Shown: positions 44,791-55,040, counted from the first letter of the stretch. The stretch is 64,000 nucleotides of DNA from Maritalea porphyrae (GCF_027213965.1 NZ_JAPWGX010000005.1:1-64000), one strand, 5' to 3'. Program-made: numbers and translations. The notes: a model not told the origin generated them from the letters alone.

Positions 44791-46083
44791 TTAGTCTTGG
44801 AAAGGGTCATGTACCAAAATGCTGTCTAAACGTTCCGGAGATGTGGACAAGACAGCAACTGGCGTCCCAATTAGTTCTTCAATTCTACGCACATACTTCA
44901 CAGCTTCAGCAGGAAGATCCGCCCAACTGCGCGCGCCAGCGGTTGTGCCTTTCCACCCAGCCAATGTTTCATAAATTGGCGTAACCTCGGCCTGACCTTT
45001 CATGGTCGAAGGCAAATAGTCAATCCGCTCACCGTCCAATTCATAAGCAACACAGACTTTGATCTCTTCCATGCCATCCAAAACATCAAGCTTTGTCAAA
45101 GCAATGCCATTGAGGCCAGAAACTTGTGCCGTTTGTTTCACCAGCACGGCATCAAACCAACCACAACGGCGCTTGCGGCCTGTATTTACGCCCCACTCGT
45201 GACCTGTTTTGCCCAAATATTCGCCAATATCGTTGATTTGCTCGGTTGGAAACGGCCCCTCACCCACACGGGTTGTGTAAGCTTTGGTAATGCCCAAAAC
45301 ATAGTCCAGCGCTCCCGGGCCCAAGCCAGAGCCGTTTGCCGCTTGCCCACCAATAGTGTTTGATGAGGTAACGAACGGATATGTGCCATGCTCAATATCA
45401 AGCAATGCACCTTGCGCACCTTCAAACAAAATCCGTTTGCCATCGCGGCGCATGTTGTTGAGCTTTTCCCAAACCCGACCGGCAAACGGCAATATTTCGC
45501 CAGCAACATCCATCAACTCGTCATAAATTGTTTGCGCTTTAACTTCATCAATGCCCAATCCACGACGCAAAGCATTGTGGTGGCGTAAGTTGCGTTCAAT
45601 CTTTGGCATCAAGCTTTCAGGGTCCGCCAAGTCACAAACTCGGATCGCGCGGCGACCAACTTTGTCTTCATATGCTGGGCCCATACCACGTTTTGTGGTG
45701 CCAATTTTCAAACCAGCATTTGAGTTTTCGCGGAAGCTATCGAGCTCGCGGTGCAACGACAAAATCAAACAAGCATTGTCAGCAATCATGAGGTTTTCAG
45801 GTGAAATCTCAACACCTTGCCCACGAAGCAAAGCCAGTTCCTGCACAAAGTGATGCGGGTCAACAACCACGCCGTTGCCAATGACAGAAAACTTGCCAGG
45901 GCGCACAACGCCCGATGGCAACAAGGCGGTCTTGTAGGTCACACCATCAATAACCAAAGTGTGGCCAGCATTGTGACCACCTTGGAAGCGCACGACAACG
46001 TCCGCGCGTTCGCTCAGCCAATCAACAATCTTACCTTTACCCTCGTCGCCCCACTGGGAGCCGACAACCACCACATTCGCCAT
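44791..46083 (-). CDS. purA: Adenylosuccinate synthase
   Basis: Joins IMP and aspartate with GTP in the first committed step to AMP. The 430-residue cytoplasmic enzyme has the P-loop-like [11 protein letters not shown] at 8-18 with catalytic Asp13, His41 in [22 protein letters not shown] and the GTP-site TKLDVLDG. I chose ATG 46083 with AAGGAG upstream; the frame is open to 46272 without conservation. It is divergent from a DMT exporter and has no other purine gene nearby. Confidence 0.96.
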   Translation of the reverse strand: MANVVVVGSQWGDEGKGKIVDWLSERADVVVRFQGGHNAGHTLVIDGVTYKTALLPSGVVRPGKFSVIGNGVVVDPHHFVQELALLRGQGVEISPENLMIADNACLILSLHRELDSFRENSNAGLKIGTTKRGMGPAYEDKVGRRAIRVCDLADPESLMPKIERNLRHHNALRRGLGIDEVKAQTIYDELMDVAGEILPFAGRVWEKLNNMRRDGKRILFEGAQGALLDIEHGTYPFVTSSNTIGGQAANGSGLGPGALDYVLGITKAYTTRVGEGPFPTEQINDIGEYLGKTGHEWGVNTGRKRRCGWFDAVLVKQTAQVSGLNGIALTKLDVLDGMEEIKVCVAYELDGERIDYLPSTMKGQAEVTPIYETLAGWKGTTAGARSWADLPAEAVKYVRRIEELIGTPVAVLSTSPERLDSILVHDPFQD

Positions 46084-46248
46084 TAAAATGTTCTCCTTGA
46101 GATCGAACGTTTTAGCCTTTTGAGTTGACCCTTTTGGCCAGCCCTGCCCCGACAAAACGCTCAAAACTGACAACAATACCCGTGTTGTTTGGTATATCGG
46201 GTACCGCCAAAACCTGTTAAGCGTCGCTGGTATAGCAAAAGTGATGCC

Positions 46249-47223
46249 ATGACAAAACAACAATCCGCCCAAAAGAGGGCCAAAAACCCTCTAAATCACC
46301 TATTTAATCAACCCATTCTGCTTCTGGTGCTTACAGCGCTGTTTTGGGGCGGAAATATGGTGGCCGGAAAGATGGCTGTGGGCAACATCGCCCCAACAAA
46401 TTTGGTGGCTGGGCGATTCCTTTTGGGCTTCTTGGTCATTTTGCCGTTCGCTTTGCCACACTTCAAAAAAGATTGGCCCGCGATCCGCGAAAAAGTCTTC
46501 TTTCTCGCGTTTGCTGGTGGCGTTGGCTTTGCTGGGTTCAACTTGTTTTTATATTTGGGCGCGCAGTATACAACCGCAGTAAACGGTGCCATTGAACAGG
46601 CATCGATCCCCATGATGGTGATGCTGGCCAACTTTATGTTTTACAGTGAACGCACAAAAGCGTTGCAAATCGTTGGGGTCATCGCCACCATTTTTGGGGT
46701 CTTATGGGTTGCAACCGCTGGTGCGCCTTTGCGCTTACTCACCCTGGATATCAATATGGGTGATGGTTTGATCCTTATTGCCTGCGTAATTTATGCAGCC
46801 TATTCAGTACTCTTGCGCTACCGTCCTAAAATCCACTGGATGAGTTTTCTTGCCACCACGTTCTTTTTCGCAACCCTTTCAGCAGTGCTTTATGAATTGG
46901 TGAGTGGCGGTTTACCCACCATGTTCGTCAATTTTACCAAGGTCACCACCACGGGGTGGTTATTGGTTCTTTACACAGGACTGTTCCCCTCCATCATCTC
47001 GCAACTTTTTTATGCACGCGGGGTGGAACTAATTGGCGCAAACCGCGCAAGCCTCTTCATCAATGCGCTGCCGTTGTTCGGCGCAATTTTATCGGTGCTG
47101 ATCTTGTCAGAACAGCTTCAAAATTATCATTTTGTTGCTGCACTTTTCATTATTTCCGGCATAACGATGGCCGAATATGCAGTGCGCACCAAGAAAGGAA
47201 ACAAAACCGATGAGCAGCACTAA
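46249..47223 (+). CDS. EamA/DMT-family exporter
   Basis: A 324-residue inner-membrane protein with a basic N-terminal tail and about ten helices in two EamA repeats: [22 protein letters not shown] in the first, [25 protein letters not shown] in the second. Substrate unknown. I chose ATG 46249 over a TTG at 46189. Its last 14 bases overlap slyX. It is divergent from purA. It is more distant in sequence from the other two EamA proteins here than a recent duplicate would be. Confidence 0.88.
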   Translation: MTKQQSAQKRAKNPLNHLFNQPILLLVLTALFWGGNMVAGKMAVGNIAPTNLVAGRFLLGFLVILPFALPHFKKDWPAIREKVFFLAFAGGVGFAGFNLFLYLGAQYTTAVNGAIEQASIPMMVMLANFMFYSERTKALQIVGVIATIFGVLWVATAGAPLRLLTLDINMGDGLILIACVIYAAYSVLLRYRPKIHWMSFLATTFFFATLSAVLYELVSGGLPTMFVNFTKVTTTGWLLVLYTGLFPSIISQLFYARGVELIGANRASLFINALPLFGAILSVLILSEQLQNYHFVAALFIISGITMAEYAVRTKKGNKTDEQH

Positions 47224-47428
47224 AGATCTGGCATCACGCGTTGAAGCCCTTGAAAGCCACATCGCCCATCAAGATCAAACCATAGAAGACCTCAACAAGG
47301 CGATTACCGAGCAGTGGGCTCAGTTTGAGAAACTACAACGCGACATTTCAAAATTGCATGCCGAGTTGGAACAAATCGAATCTTCTGGCGGTGCTGGCGA
47401 AGCAGACGAACGCCCACCTCACTATTGA
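47210..47428 (+). CDS. slyX: SlyX-family protein
   Basis: A 72-residue, fully helical protein of the SlyX family. It shows the usual pattern ASRVEALESHIAHQDQTIEDLNKAI followed by a second coil and the C-terminal RPPHY, a conserved SlyX ending. Function is unknown. It overlaps the end of the DMT exporter by 14 bases, so translation is coupled. It converges on the VOC gene with a two-base gap. Confidence 0.88.
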   Translation: MSSTKDLASRVEALESHIAHQDQTIEDLNKAITEQWAQFEKLQRDISKLHAELEQIESSGGAGEADERPPHY

Positions 47429-47430
47429 TC

Positions 47431-47868
47431 CTAAAGATCAGGATGGGGGGGAGGCCCCTTCAACTCAAGCTTGTTGCCAAACGGGTCGCAGAAATAAAAT
47501 GAATGCCCCAGACCGCGGGCGCCACCGTGATTTGCTTCACGTTCAATCTCAACACCATGCCGCGCAAGATGGGCCCGCAACTGATCATGATCAAACGGGC
47601 CTGCAGCCAAACAAACATGGTCAACATTGCGGCCGCCAGCAACGGGTGGCTTTGCGCCAATCCCACCTGGGTGCGTTTGATCCCACAAGACAATTAGCGC
47701 AGGGCCTGCCCACAATTGCTCCATGCCTAACTCGGGATAAGCATAACCGCGCTGACAACCAAGAACGTTCAGATAAAAATCCATCGCCAGCTGCATATCA
47801 TCGACGATGAACACTATGTGATCTATTCCCGCCAAAGAAAATGGAACTTCACCGGTTTCTTGTTTCAT
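47431..47868 (-). CDS. VOC-superfamily (glyoxalase-like) protein
   Basis: A 145-residue vicinal-oxygen-chelate fold protein. It has the two beta-alpha-beta repeats with GIDHIVFIVDDMQLAMDFYLNVLGC and a metal-ligand-like DHVCLAAGPF, ending in FYFCDPFGNKLELKGPP. Such proteins include glyoxalases, dioxygenases and fosfomycin-type resistance enzymes; the substrate is not evident. Its closest overall look is to the small virulence/fosfomycin-type VOC proteins. It has its own transcription unit. Confidence 0.85.
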   Translation of the reverse strand: MKQETGEVPFSLAGIDHIVFIVDDMQLAMDFYLNVLGCQRGYAYPELGMEQLWAGPALIVLWDQTHPGGIGAKPPVAGGRNVDHVCLAAGPFDHDQLRAHLARHGVEIEREANHGGARGLGHSFYFCDPFGNKLELKGPPPHPDL

Positions 47869-47951
47869 CCATCCCCCCCAAGGGCCTTATGTAATCGATT
47901 ACAGTATGGGCATTTTCACTACTACCCGTCAAGCCTGAATAGTGCTGAAAC

Positions 47952-48010
47952 AAAAAAGGGCCGGCCCAAAAATGGACCAGCCCTTCTCAAAAAAACAGGC
48001 TGCAGCCTGC
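47952..48010 (-). terminator. Tandem terminators of serA
   Basis: Downstream of serA on the minus strand there are two hairpins. The first is CAGGC-TGCA-GCCTG (47996-48009) followed by seven U. The second is a 12-pair stem of 47974-47985 with 47956-47967, including two G-U pairs, followed by U from the A-run at 47952. The second is the stronger. Confidence 0.8.
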
Positions 48011-48028
48011 TACTGGAATTGCAATAAC

Positions 48029-49621
48029 TTATGCGACCTCGAAATAGATCGGCTTAGCTTGTTGCACGCCTTCAAGCGCTGAGATGTTGGCAAGCTGCGC
48101 ATCGGTCAATTTGCCATCAATATTGATGAGCGCAATGGCGTCGCCACCTTCTTTAACGCGGCCCAAGTTGAAGTTGGCAATATTGATGCCCTCATCACCC
48201 AAAAGCATACCCAAACGACCAACAAAACCAGGTTTGTCTTCGTTGGTGATGTAAAGCATGGATGGGGTCACTTCCGCTTCCATGTTCACGCCTTTAACTT
48301 GGATAAGGCGTGGCTTGCCGTCACCAAATACCGTACCTGCCACAGAGCGTTCTTGGCGTTCTGTCACAATGGTCAGACGAATGTAGTTTTCGTATACACC
48401 TTGCTGTTCGCGGTTCGTGGTTTCAACTTTCATGCCACGATCTTTGGCCAAAACAGGCGCGGACACCATGTTCACATCGCCAAGCAATGGCTTAAGTACA
48501 CCGGTCAACAAAGCAGAAACCATCGGCTTGGTATTGAGATCCGCCACGTGGCCTTCAAATTCAATTTTAACGCCAGTAATTGCTGTTTCGGTCAATTGAC
48601 CTGCAAAGCTACCCAAATTTTCTGCCAATTTAACAAATGGCATAAGCTTTGGAGCTTCTTCAGCGGAAATGGAGGGGAAGTTCAACGCGTTTGAAATCGC
48701 ACCATGCATCAAGTATGCGCTCATTTGTTCTGCCACTTGCAGCGCCACATTTTCCTGTGCCTCGGTGGTTGAAGCGCCAAGGTGCGGCGTACAAATCACA
48801 TTCGGCGCTTCAAAAAGCGGGTTGTCTTTTGCAGGCTCGACTTCGTAAACGTCAAGCGCTGCACCGGCAACCTTACCACTCTCAAGCGCCACTTTCAGCG
48901 CCGCTTCATCGATCAACCCACCACGTGCACAGTTCACAATCCGCACACCGTTTTTCATTTTTGCAAAGGCGTCAGCACCCAAAATACCGCGTGTTGAATC
49001 TGTTAAAGGCGTGTGCAATGAAATAAAGTCGGCACGGCCAAGCAACTCGTCCAGCTCAACTTTTTCTACGCCCAGATCAAGCGCACGTTCAGGTGTAAGG
49101 AAAGGATCAAACGCGATCACTTTCATTTTAAGACCCTGAGCACGGTCCGCAACGATGGCACCAATATTACCACACCCGATAATACCCAAAGTTTTGGCCG
49201 TTACTTCCACGCCCATAAACTTTGACTTTTCCCATTTGCTGGCGCGGGTTGACGCGTCCGCAGCCGGAATTTGGCGGGCGGTAGAAAGCAAAAGGGTAAT
49301 GGCATGCTCAGCTGTGGTGATTGAATTGCCGAACGGCGTATTCATCACAATAATGCCTTTGGCCGTGGCTTTTGGAATGTCCACATTGTCCACACCAATG
49401 CCTGCTCGACCGATAACTTTTAGGTTGGTCGCCGCTGCGATGATCTTTTCAGTTACTTTCGTGGCAGAACGGATCGCCAAACCATCATATTGGCCGATGA
49501 TTTCAAGCAATTTGTCTTTGTCTTTGCCCACATCTGGCAAAAAATCTACTTCAACACCATTGTCGCGGAAAATTTGAACCGCGGTTTCGCTCAACTTGTC
49601 TGATACAAGAACCTTAGGCAT
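48029..49621 (-). CDS. serA: D-3-phosphoglycerate dehydrogenase
   Basis: Oxidises 3-phosphoglycerate to phosphohydroxypyruvate, the first step to serine. The 530-residue form has a catalytic/NAD domain, with GCGNIGAIVADRA for NAD and HTPLTDSTRG, NCARGGLIDEAAL and CTPHLGAST with the catalytic His. An intervening ASB domain follows (about 320-450), then a C-terminal ACT domain (MLYITNEDKPGFVGRLG) that usually binds serine for feedback. I chose ATG 49621 with GGAGG upstream. It lies 75 bases downstream of serC and probably shares its transcript. Confidence 0.96.
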   Translation of the reverse strand: MPKVLVSDKLSETAVQIFRDNGVEVDFLPDVGKDKDKLLEIIGQYDGLAIRSATKVTEKIIAAATNLKVIGRAGIGVDNVDIPKATAKGIIVMNTPFGNSITTAEHAITLLLSTARQIPAADASTRASKWEKSKFMGVEVTAKTLGIIGCGNIGAIVADRAQGLKMKVIAFDPFLTPERALDLGVEKVELDELLGRADFISLHTPLTDSTRGILGADAFAKMKNGVRIVNCARGGLIDEAALKVALESGKVAGAALDVYEVEPAKDNPLFEAPNVICTPHLGASTTEAQENVALQVAEQMSAYLMHGAISNALNFPSISAEEAPKLMPFVKLAENLGSFAGQLTETAITGVKIEFEGHVADLNTKPMVSALLTGVLKPLLGDVNMVSAPVLAKDRGMKVETTNREQQGVYENYIRLTIVTERQERSVAGTVFGDGKPRLIQVKGVNMEAEVTPSMLYITNEDKPGFVGRLGMLLGDEGINIANFNLGRVKEGGDAIALINIDGKLTDAQLANISALEGVQQAKPIYFEVA

Positions 49622-49696
49622 GAAAGCCTCCATCAATTTTTAAATCTGGAAAAAGGTTGGCGGACTGTTCCGCCAACTAAATCTGATCGTGTCGCT

Positions 49697-50869
49697 TTAC
49701 GCAGCTTGCAAAAGCGCAGCTTTTTCAGTGGCAAACGCCCAATCAAGCCAAGCGGTCAATGCTTGCAAATCAGCCGCTTCAACTGTGGAGCCGGCCCAAA
49801 TGCGCAAGCCCGCTGGTGCATCGCGATAAGCGCCAATGTCGTAAGCGACATCTTCTTGATCCAAACGCGTTGCAATCGCTTTTGCAAAAGCTGCCTGTTT
49901 GTCCGCATCCAGCGCAGCGATATCCGCATCAACGATTTTCAAACAAACCGATGTGTTGGACTGCGTTGCCCGATCAGCGGCCAAATTGGCAACCCAGTCG
50001 GTTGCATCAACCCAATCAGAGAGCACCTTAAAATTGGCATCAGCACGTTCACGAAGCGAATTTGGCCCCAGTGACTTGGCCCATTCCATCGCATCAATCA
50101 CATCTTCAATCACCATCAAAGATGGGGTGTTGATGGTTGCAGCTTGGAAAATGCCTTCAATCAGTTTACCGCCTTTCGTCAGACGGAAAATTTTTGGCAA
50201 AGGTCGATCCGGCGTAAAGGTTTCAAGCCGCTCAACCGCTTTTGGAGAAAGGATGATCACACCATGTGCGCCTTCACCCCCCAAAACTTTCTGCCAAGAA
50301 AAAGTCACCACGTCGAGCTTTTGGAAATCTAGATCTTGGGCAAAAGCGGCAGAAGTCGCATCACAAATCGCAAGGCCTTCACGGTCCGCTCCAATCCAAT
50401 CCGCATTTGGCACACGTGCACCAGACGTGGTGCCGTTCCAAGTGAAAACCACATCGCGAGCCCAATCGACCGCGTTAAGGTCTGGAAGATGACCGTAGTC
50501 AGCCTCCATTACCCGCACATCATCAAGCTTGAGTTGCTTGACCACATCTGTGACCCAACCCGCGCCAAAACTTTCCCATGCCAGCATATCTACGCCGCGC
50601 GCGCCAAGCATGGACCATAGGGCCATCTCAACTGCGCCGGTATCAGAACCGGGCACAATGCCGATCCGATAATCATCCGGTACATTCAACAATTCACGTG
50701 TCAGATCGATAGCGAGCTGAATACGTGCTTTTGCCGGCTTCGCGCGATGCGAGCGACCAAGATGTGTGTTTTCAAGGAAATTTGGCGTCCAACCCGGACG
50801 TTTAGTGCAAGGACCGCTAGAAAAACGCGGATTTACCGGACGAAGGTCCGGTTTCAAAATATCTGTCAT
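49697..50869 (-). CDS. serC: Phosphoserine aminotransferase
   Basis: Transfers an amino group from glutamate to phosphohydroxypyruvate with PLP, and can also serve pyridoxine synthesis. The 390-residue enzyme belongs to the alphaproteobacterial SerC subgroup. [13 protein letters not shown] opens the protein, [17 protein letters not shown] follows, and the PLP lysine is Lys194 in [13 protein letters not shown]. It is the first gene of serC-serA and has a conserved-looking hairpin directly upstream of its ribosome site. Confidence 0.95.
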   Translation of the reverse strand: MTDILKPDLRPVNPRFSSGPCTKRPGWTPNFLENTHLGRSHRAKPAKARIQLAIDLTRELLNVPDDYRIGIVPGSDTGAVEMALWSMLGARGVDMLAWESFGAGWVTDVVKQLKLDDVRVMEADYGHLPDLNAVDWARDVVFTWNGTTSGARVPNADWIGADREGLAICDATSAAFAQDLDFQKLDVVTFSWQKVLGGEGAHGVIILSPKAVERLETFTPDRPLPKIFRLTKGGKLIEGIFQAATINTPSLMVIEDVIDAMEWAKSLGPNSLRERADANFKVLSDWVDATDWVANLAADRATQSNTSVCLKIVDADIAALDADKQAAFAKAIATRLDQEDVAYDIGAYRDAPAGLRIWAGSTVEAADLQALTAWLDWAFATEKAALLQAA

Positions 50870-50888
50870 GTGACTACCCTTTCAGATA

Positions 50889-50915
50889 GGCGCCTCTCGT
50901 TGGGGAGAGGTGGCC
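50889..50915 (-). promoter_or_regulatory. serC leader RNA element
   Basis: On the minus strand CCTCTC-CCCAAC-GAGAGG forms a 6-base stem (50893-50898 with 50905-50910), extended by GGC/GCC pairs after a small internal loop. It ends 19 bases before the serC start, next to the AAAGGG ribosome site. It resembles the serC RNA motif described upstream of serC in alphaproteobacteria, whose ligand is not established. The match is from memory of that motif, so moderately sure. The rest of 50916-50998 shows nothing else. Confidence 0.65.
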
Positions 50916-50998
50916 CACTGACCGGAATAGAGACAGTCAATGAGAATTGCAAACGAAAAATCGCAAAGCTGCAAATTCGTCGCAATTGTCTGACAAAC

Positions 50999-51028
50999 AA
51001 AAAACCCCGCGCCATTGCTGACGCGAGG
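50999..51028 (-). terminator. Terminator of the outer-membrane protein gene
   Basis: On the minus strand CCTCGCG, a 10-base loop and CGCGGGG (51005-51028), with one G-U pair, is followed by six U (50999-51004). It starts 31 bases past the stop of the beta-barrel gene. Confidence 0.85.
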
Positions 51029-51058
51029 TCTAAAACTCAAACTAAGCCCTTAAAGAGC

Positions 51059-51772
51059 TTAGTGGAAACGGTACCGCAAGCTTGCACGAATTTCGTGTGC
51101 AATTGCGTCTTGGGCCCAAAAATCGGTCCCACCAGCGGTAGAGAAACCCTTCATCCAGAGCGCACGGTAGCCAACATCAGCAACCATATTGCCCATGTCG
51201 TAACCTACACCAACCATACCAGCGGCAGCCCAAGATGTCGCAGCGGCAGAGCCTTCAACTAGGTCTGCGCTTGTTGGGTGTGTAGCTGAAGCATAGCTCC
51301 AAGCTTTACCAACACCACCGCCCACATAGCCAACCCAACCACCTTCAGCGGAATGGTTGCCAAAGTCTTCAAGGCTAAAGTCATAATAAACGTTTGCCAA
51401 AGCAACCGTTGAGCGCAAGCTCGCTGTGTAACCGCCTGATTTCAGACCCGTATTTGAAAGGGCGTCGACGGTAATATCCGCACGCCATCCATCGCCAAAT
51501 TCATAACCAGCACCAACACCATAGCTGTATCCCCAGCCCATGTCGGTAACTGTATTGTCCGTACAGCAAATCGAGACGTTACGCGCCCAAAGCGCATTTC
51601 CGCCAACTGAACCACGCAGATAGAATGAGCCTCCAAGCCCATAGTCAACTTCTGGCAATTCAGGATAAACTGGATATTCTGGTTCAGGCACAATCATGTC
51701 GGCAGCCAATACGCTGCTACCGAACATGCTTGCAACAGCCAGTGAGGCGGCCATTGTCCATTTTAGCATCAT
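51059..51772 (-). CDS. Outer-membrane beta-barrel protein (Omp25-like)
   Basis: A 237-residue protein with a signal peptide (MMLKWTMAASLAVASMFGSS, cleavage after VLAAD) and a mature part of alternating aromatic and polar strands ending in SLRYRFH, the C-terminal aromatic needed for Bam insertion. Strand-like segments include SFYLRGSVGG, GYSYGVGAGYEFGDGWRAD and VGYVGGGVGKAW. It fits the small 8-strand Omp25/Omp31-like barrels of Rhizobiales. A Cys-Cys pair (SICC) sits in an early loop. I chose ATG 51772, with AAGGA upstream, over the longer frame to 51820. It has its own terminator. Confidence 0.85.
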   Translation of the reverse strand: MMLKWTMAASLAVASMFGSSVLAADMIVPEPEYPVYPELPEVDYGLGGSFYLRGSVGGNALWARNVSICCTDNTVTDMGWGYSYGVGAGYEFGDGWRADITVDALSNTGLKSGGYTASLRSTVALANVYYDFSLEDFGNHSAEGGWVGYVGGGVGKAWSYASATHPTSADLVEGSAAATSWAAAGMVGVGYDMGNMVADVGYRALWMKGFSTAGGTDFWAQDAIAHEIRASLRYRFH

Positions 51773-51824
51773 TCTAATCCTTATTACGCAAGCCATTTTC
51801 TGTGACTTCTCATTGGCCATTATT

Positions 51825-51846
51825 GCGCCTTTTTGTTAAAAGGCGC
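51825..51846. repeat. Hairpin dyad between divergent genes
   Basis: GCGCCTTTT (51825-51833) and AAAAGGCGC (51838-51846) are perfect arms with a four-base loop. No U-run follows on either strand, so a terminator is unlikely. It lies between the divergent beta-barrel gene and a DMT exporter and may be a leader hairpin or an operator. Confidence 0.4.
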
Positions 51847-51926
51847 TTAACCTCAATATTTAACCCTAATATTTCAACAATCTCTTTAACGTCGATGGGT
51901 CTTGAGCACCCTATTTTGGTGAAATC

Positions 51927-52850
51927 ATGGAAAACGAACAACGCGCAGCTTCCGATTGGCTTTGGCTTGCCAGCCTTGTGTTTATGTGGGGCAGTGCCTT
52001 CATTGCCATCAAGGTCGCTGTCGAACATTTGAGCCCCCTATGGCTGGTGGCGATTCGGCTGGTGATCGCCTCAATTTGCATGTTCATTTTTGCGAAGTGG
52101 CAAAACATTCGATTGCCAAATAGCTGGCGCGAGTGGCGGGCAATGCTGTTTTTGGGCTCATTCGGCACCGCAATTCCATTCATTTTGGTCTCCTATGCGG
52201 CCCCCTATGTACCATCGGCGATCGCTGGGTTGATGATGGCCACGATACCGTTTCAGGTTTTGTTGTTCTCGCTGGTTTTTTTGCCCGAGGAAAAAGCAAC
52301 GCCGGTGCGTCTTCTTAGCCTGATTATCGGTTTTCTGGGTGTAGCAGCCATAATTGCGGGCAGCGGCAAGCACAATGACACTCAAACCATACTAATTCTA
52401 CCGTTTGTCCTTTTGATCATTGCCACCACAGGCTATGCCACCAACGGCATTATTTCGCGCCGCATGATCGATATGCCAGCCATGACCAAATCTTACGGCA
52501 CTATTTTGGTGGCAACAGGTACAGCCATCTTAGGGGCAATTCTTTTTGAACCCATACCGACCTCCATTAGTTGGCAAGGTTGGGCTTCAACTGCATATTT
52601 GGCCATCATCCCCACATGGGTCGCAACAATTGTCTACTACCGTTTGGTCGATAAGACATCAGCCGCCTTTTGCACCCAAACCAGCTATCTGATTCCCATC
52701 GTGGCCGTGGTGCTTGGGGCAATCATCTTCCAAGAACAATTGTCCCCAATCCAATTCGCGGGTTTCTTCGCGATTATTTTCGGGCTGTTGATCGCCGAAG
52801 GGATACTGAAAAAAAGAAAGCGGCGCCGTTTACCGACACCGCCTGCTTAA
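51927..52850 (+). CDS. EamA/DMT-family exporter
   Basis: A 307-residue inner-membrane protein with about ten helices in two EamA repeats: WGSAFIAIKVAVEHLSPLWLVAIR in the first, WVATIVYYRLVDKTSAAFCTQTSYLIPIVAVVLG in the second. It ends in a basic cytoplasmic tail (KKRKRRRLP). Substrate unknown. It is divergent from the beta-barrel protein gene and converges on glmM with a 22-base gap. Confidence 0.88.
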   Translation: MENEQRAASDWLWLASLVFMWGSAFIAIKVAVEHLSPLWLVAIRLVIASICMFIFAKWQNIRLPNSWREWRAMLFLGSFGTAIPFILVSYAAPYVPSAIAGLMMATIPFQVLLFSLVFLPEEKATPVRLLSLIIGFLGVAAIIAGSGKHNDTQTILILPFVLLIIATTGYATNGIISRRMIDMPAMTKSYGTILVATGTAILGAILFEPIPTSISWQGWASTAYLAIIPTWVATIVYYRLVDKTSAAFCTQTSYLIPIVAVVLGAIIFQEQLSPIQFAGFFAIIFGLLIAEGILKKRKRRRLPTPPA

Positions 52851-52872
52851 TTGCATTCAACTTGGTAAATGA

Positions 52873-54216
52873 CTAAGCCACCTGCTGAATGACATCCGCG
52901 ATATCACCCACCACGTCATTCACAAGCTTTTCGTCGTCGCATTCACCCATCACGCGAATTAACGGCTCTGTGCCAGAGGCGCGAATGACCAAACGTCCGC
53001 TGTCGCCCATCTTTTCCTCACCGGCTGCTATGGCTTGTTTCACAAGAATATTTTCCAACGGCGCGCCACTTTCGTATCGCACATTGGTCAACAATTGGGG
53101 CACTGTGTCGAACAAGCGACAAACCTCAGATACAGGTTTATCTTTTGTCTGGATCAAGGCCATTATTTGAAGTGCAGAAACAAGCCCGTCGCCTGTTGTT
53201 GTATGGTCGGACAGAATGATGTGGCCGGACTGTTCGCCCCCCAGATTAAAGCCACCTTCTCGCATGCGCTCAAGCACATATCGATCTCCAACTTGAGTGC
53301 GTTCAAGCGACAGGTCGCGGCTATTCAAATAGCGCTCAAGACCAAGGTTTGACATCACAGTGGCCACAACCCCTTCGCCCTTCAGCTTGCCCTGTTCCTG
53401 CCAAAACATAGCAAGCGCAGCCATTAGCTGATCGCCGTCAATGATGTCGCCTTTTTCATCAACAATAACCACCCGATCCGCATCACCATCCAATGCAATG
53501 CCGATATCGGCGCGCGTTTCGCGGACCTTTTGTTGCAGCAAGTGTGGCGCAGTAGACCCGCAACCTTCGTTGATATTGTACCCATCGGGCGACACACCAA
53601 TGGTGATTACTTCTGCACCAAGTTCCCAAAGAACTTCAGGGGCAGATTTATAGGCCGCCCCGTTCGCGCAATCCACGACCACCCGCAGGCCCGAAAACTC
53701 GGTCAGCCTTGGGAGTGTGCGTTTCGCATATTCAGAGTATCGACCACGCGCCTCTTCAATCCGGTGCGCCCGACCAATCTCGCGCCCGCGCACCAATTCA
53801 TCCGCTAAATCGCTATTGAGCAAGGCTTCGATTTCGCTTTCCATTTCATCGGTCAGCTTAAACCCATCTGGTTGGAACAATTTAATGCCATTATCGTCAT
53901 AGGGATTGTGGGAGGCAGAAATCATCACCCCCAAATCCGCGCGCAGCGAGCGGGTCAACATTGCGACCGCAGGCGTTGGCATTGGGCCGAGCAAAAACAC
54001 ATCCATGCCCACCGAATTAAACCCGGCGGTTAGCGCATACTCGATCATATAGCCAGAGCGGCGCGTATCCTTGCCAATCACCACCCGGTGGCGGTGCATG
54101 CCGTTCTGAAAAACTGTGCCTGCAGCTTGGCCAACTTTTAACGCCAATTCAGATGTGAGTTTGTGGCCGTTTGCCAGCCCCCGAATGCCGTCGGTACCAA
54201 AATATTTCTTTTTCAT
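52873..54216 (-). CDS. glmM: Phosphoglucosamine mutase
   Basis: Interconverts glucosamine 6- and 1-phosphate for UDP-GlcNAc, feeding peptidoglycan and LPS. The 447-residue enzyme has the phosphoserine loop [13 protein letters not shown] with Ser102, the metal loop DGDADR, and the sugar-phosphate loop GEQSGHI. The phosphate-binding [12 protein letters not shown] is near the end. I chose ATG 54216 with GGGGAC upstream. In many proteobacteria glmM follows ftsH; here a LysE-type gene sits between them. Confidence 0.95.
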   Translation of the reverse strand: MKKKYFGTDGIRGLANGHKLTSELALKVGQAAGTVFQNGMHRHRVVIGKDTRRSGYMIEYALTAGFNSVGMDVFLLGPMPTPAVAMLTRSLRADLGVMISASHNPYDDNGIKLFQPDGFKLTDEMESEIEALLNSDLADELVRGREIGRAHRIEEARGRYSEYAKRTLPRLTEFSGLRVVVDCANGAAYKSAPEVLWELGAEVITIGVSPDGYNINEGCGSTAPHLLQQKVRETRADIGIALDGDADRVVIVDEKGDIIDGDQLMAALAMFWQEQGKLKGEGVVATVMSNLGLERYLNSRDLSLERTQVGDRYVLERMREGGFNLGGEQSGHIILSDHTTTGDGLVSALQIMALIQTKDKPVSEVCRLFDTVPQLLTNVRYESGAPLENILVKQAIAAGEEKMGDSGRLVIRASGTEPLIRVMGECDDEKLVNDVVGDIADVIQQVA

Positions 54217-54349
54217 ATGTCCCCAAGCCAACCAGCAAGTGCGCTCGTTTCGCGCAAATAATTGCACCAACATATGCGCAAAGAATAACCAAATTATGGC
54301 CAACTATGCGTCATCATTCTAGCGTGGTTAAAAATCTATTTCAGATCAA

Positions 54350-54976
54350 CTAGCGGTCCAGCGCCAATTTGCCGCCTAACAATATCAAAAAGGAGCCGCC
54401 AGCCAGTTTTGCTCTGGCTGCACCGGTTCCAGATTTGCGCAAACGGCTAATCATCAGGCTTGCAAACAAAACACAAAAAAGATCCGCTGATGAAAACAAC
54501 AAATTGACGATTGTGCCCAAAACAACCATTTGCAGCCAAACTGGCCATGCAGCTGATAAGTCCACAAATTGAGGCAAAAACGCCACGAAGAAAATCGCAG
54601 TTTTCGGGTTCAATACCTCAACAATAATACTTTCAACAAATGCCTGTCGCGCATCCTTTTGATGCCCTTCTTTTTGCGCAATTTGCTCATGGCGTTTTTT
54701 GATCATCATCACCCCAAGGAAGATCAGATAGAGCGCGCCCGACAACTTAACCAAAAAATAGACCTGTGGCACCAATGCCAGAAGCGCCGCAAGACCAAAG
54801 GCAGCCGCAATGACGTGAAAATAGCCGCCCAAGTGCACGCCGATCGAGGCCATCAACCCGGCTCTGCGCCCCCGTGCCAACGTTTGAGCAGACACATAAA
54901 TCATTGCGGGGCCCGGCATATAAGCGAACATGGCGGTGGTCACAAAGAACGCAACTAATATTTCAAAGCTCGGCAT
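54350..54976 (-). CDS. LysE/RhtB-family translocator
   Basis: A 208-residue inner-membrane protein with about six helices. It has the LysE signature near the N-terminus (FAYMPGPAMIYVSAQTLARGRRAGLMASIG) and the NPKTAIFFVAFLPQF motif in the middle. Members export amino acids such as lysine, homoserine or threonine; the substrate is unknown. It lies between ftsH and glmM on the same strand but follows a strong ftsH terminator, so it probably has its own promoter. ATG 54976 is preferred to the frame opening at 55015. Confidence 0.88.
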   Translation of the reverse strand: MPSFEILVAFFVTTAMFAYMPGPAMIYVSAQTLARGRRAGLMASIGVHLGGYFHVIAAAFGLAALLALVPQVYFLVKLSGALYLIFLGVMMIKKRHEQIAQKEGHQKDARQAFVESIIVEVLNPKTAIFFVAFLPQFVDLSAAWPVWLQMVVLGTIVNLLFSSADLFCVLFASLMISRLRKSGTGAARAKLAGGSFLILLGGKLALDR

Positions 54977-55013
54977 TTGTCGTGTTTCCCCAAATTGATC
55001 ACCACTATGAATC

Positions 55014-55040
55014 AAAAAGGGCCGCCTGTTAAGGCGACCC
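55014..55040 (-). terminator. Rho-independent terminator of ftsH
   Basis: On the minus strand a 9-pair stem (55032-55040 with 55019-55027, one G-U pair) with a four-base loop is followed by UUUUU (A-run at 55014-55018). It lies 26 bases past the ftsH stop. Confidence 0.88.
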
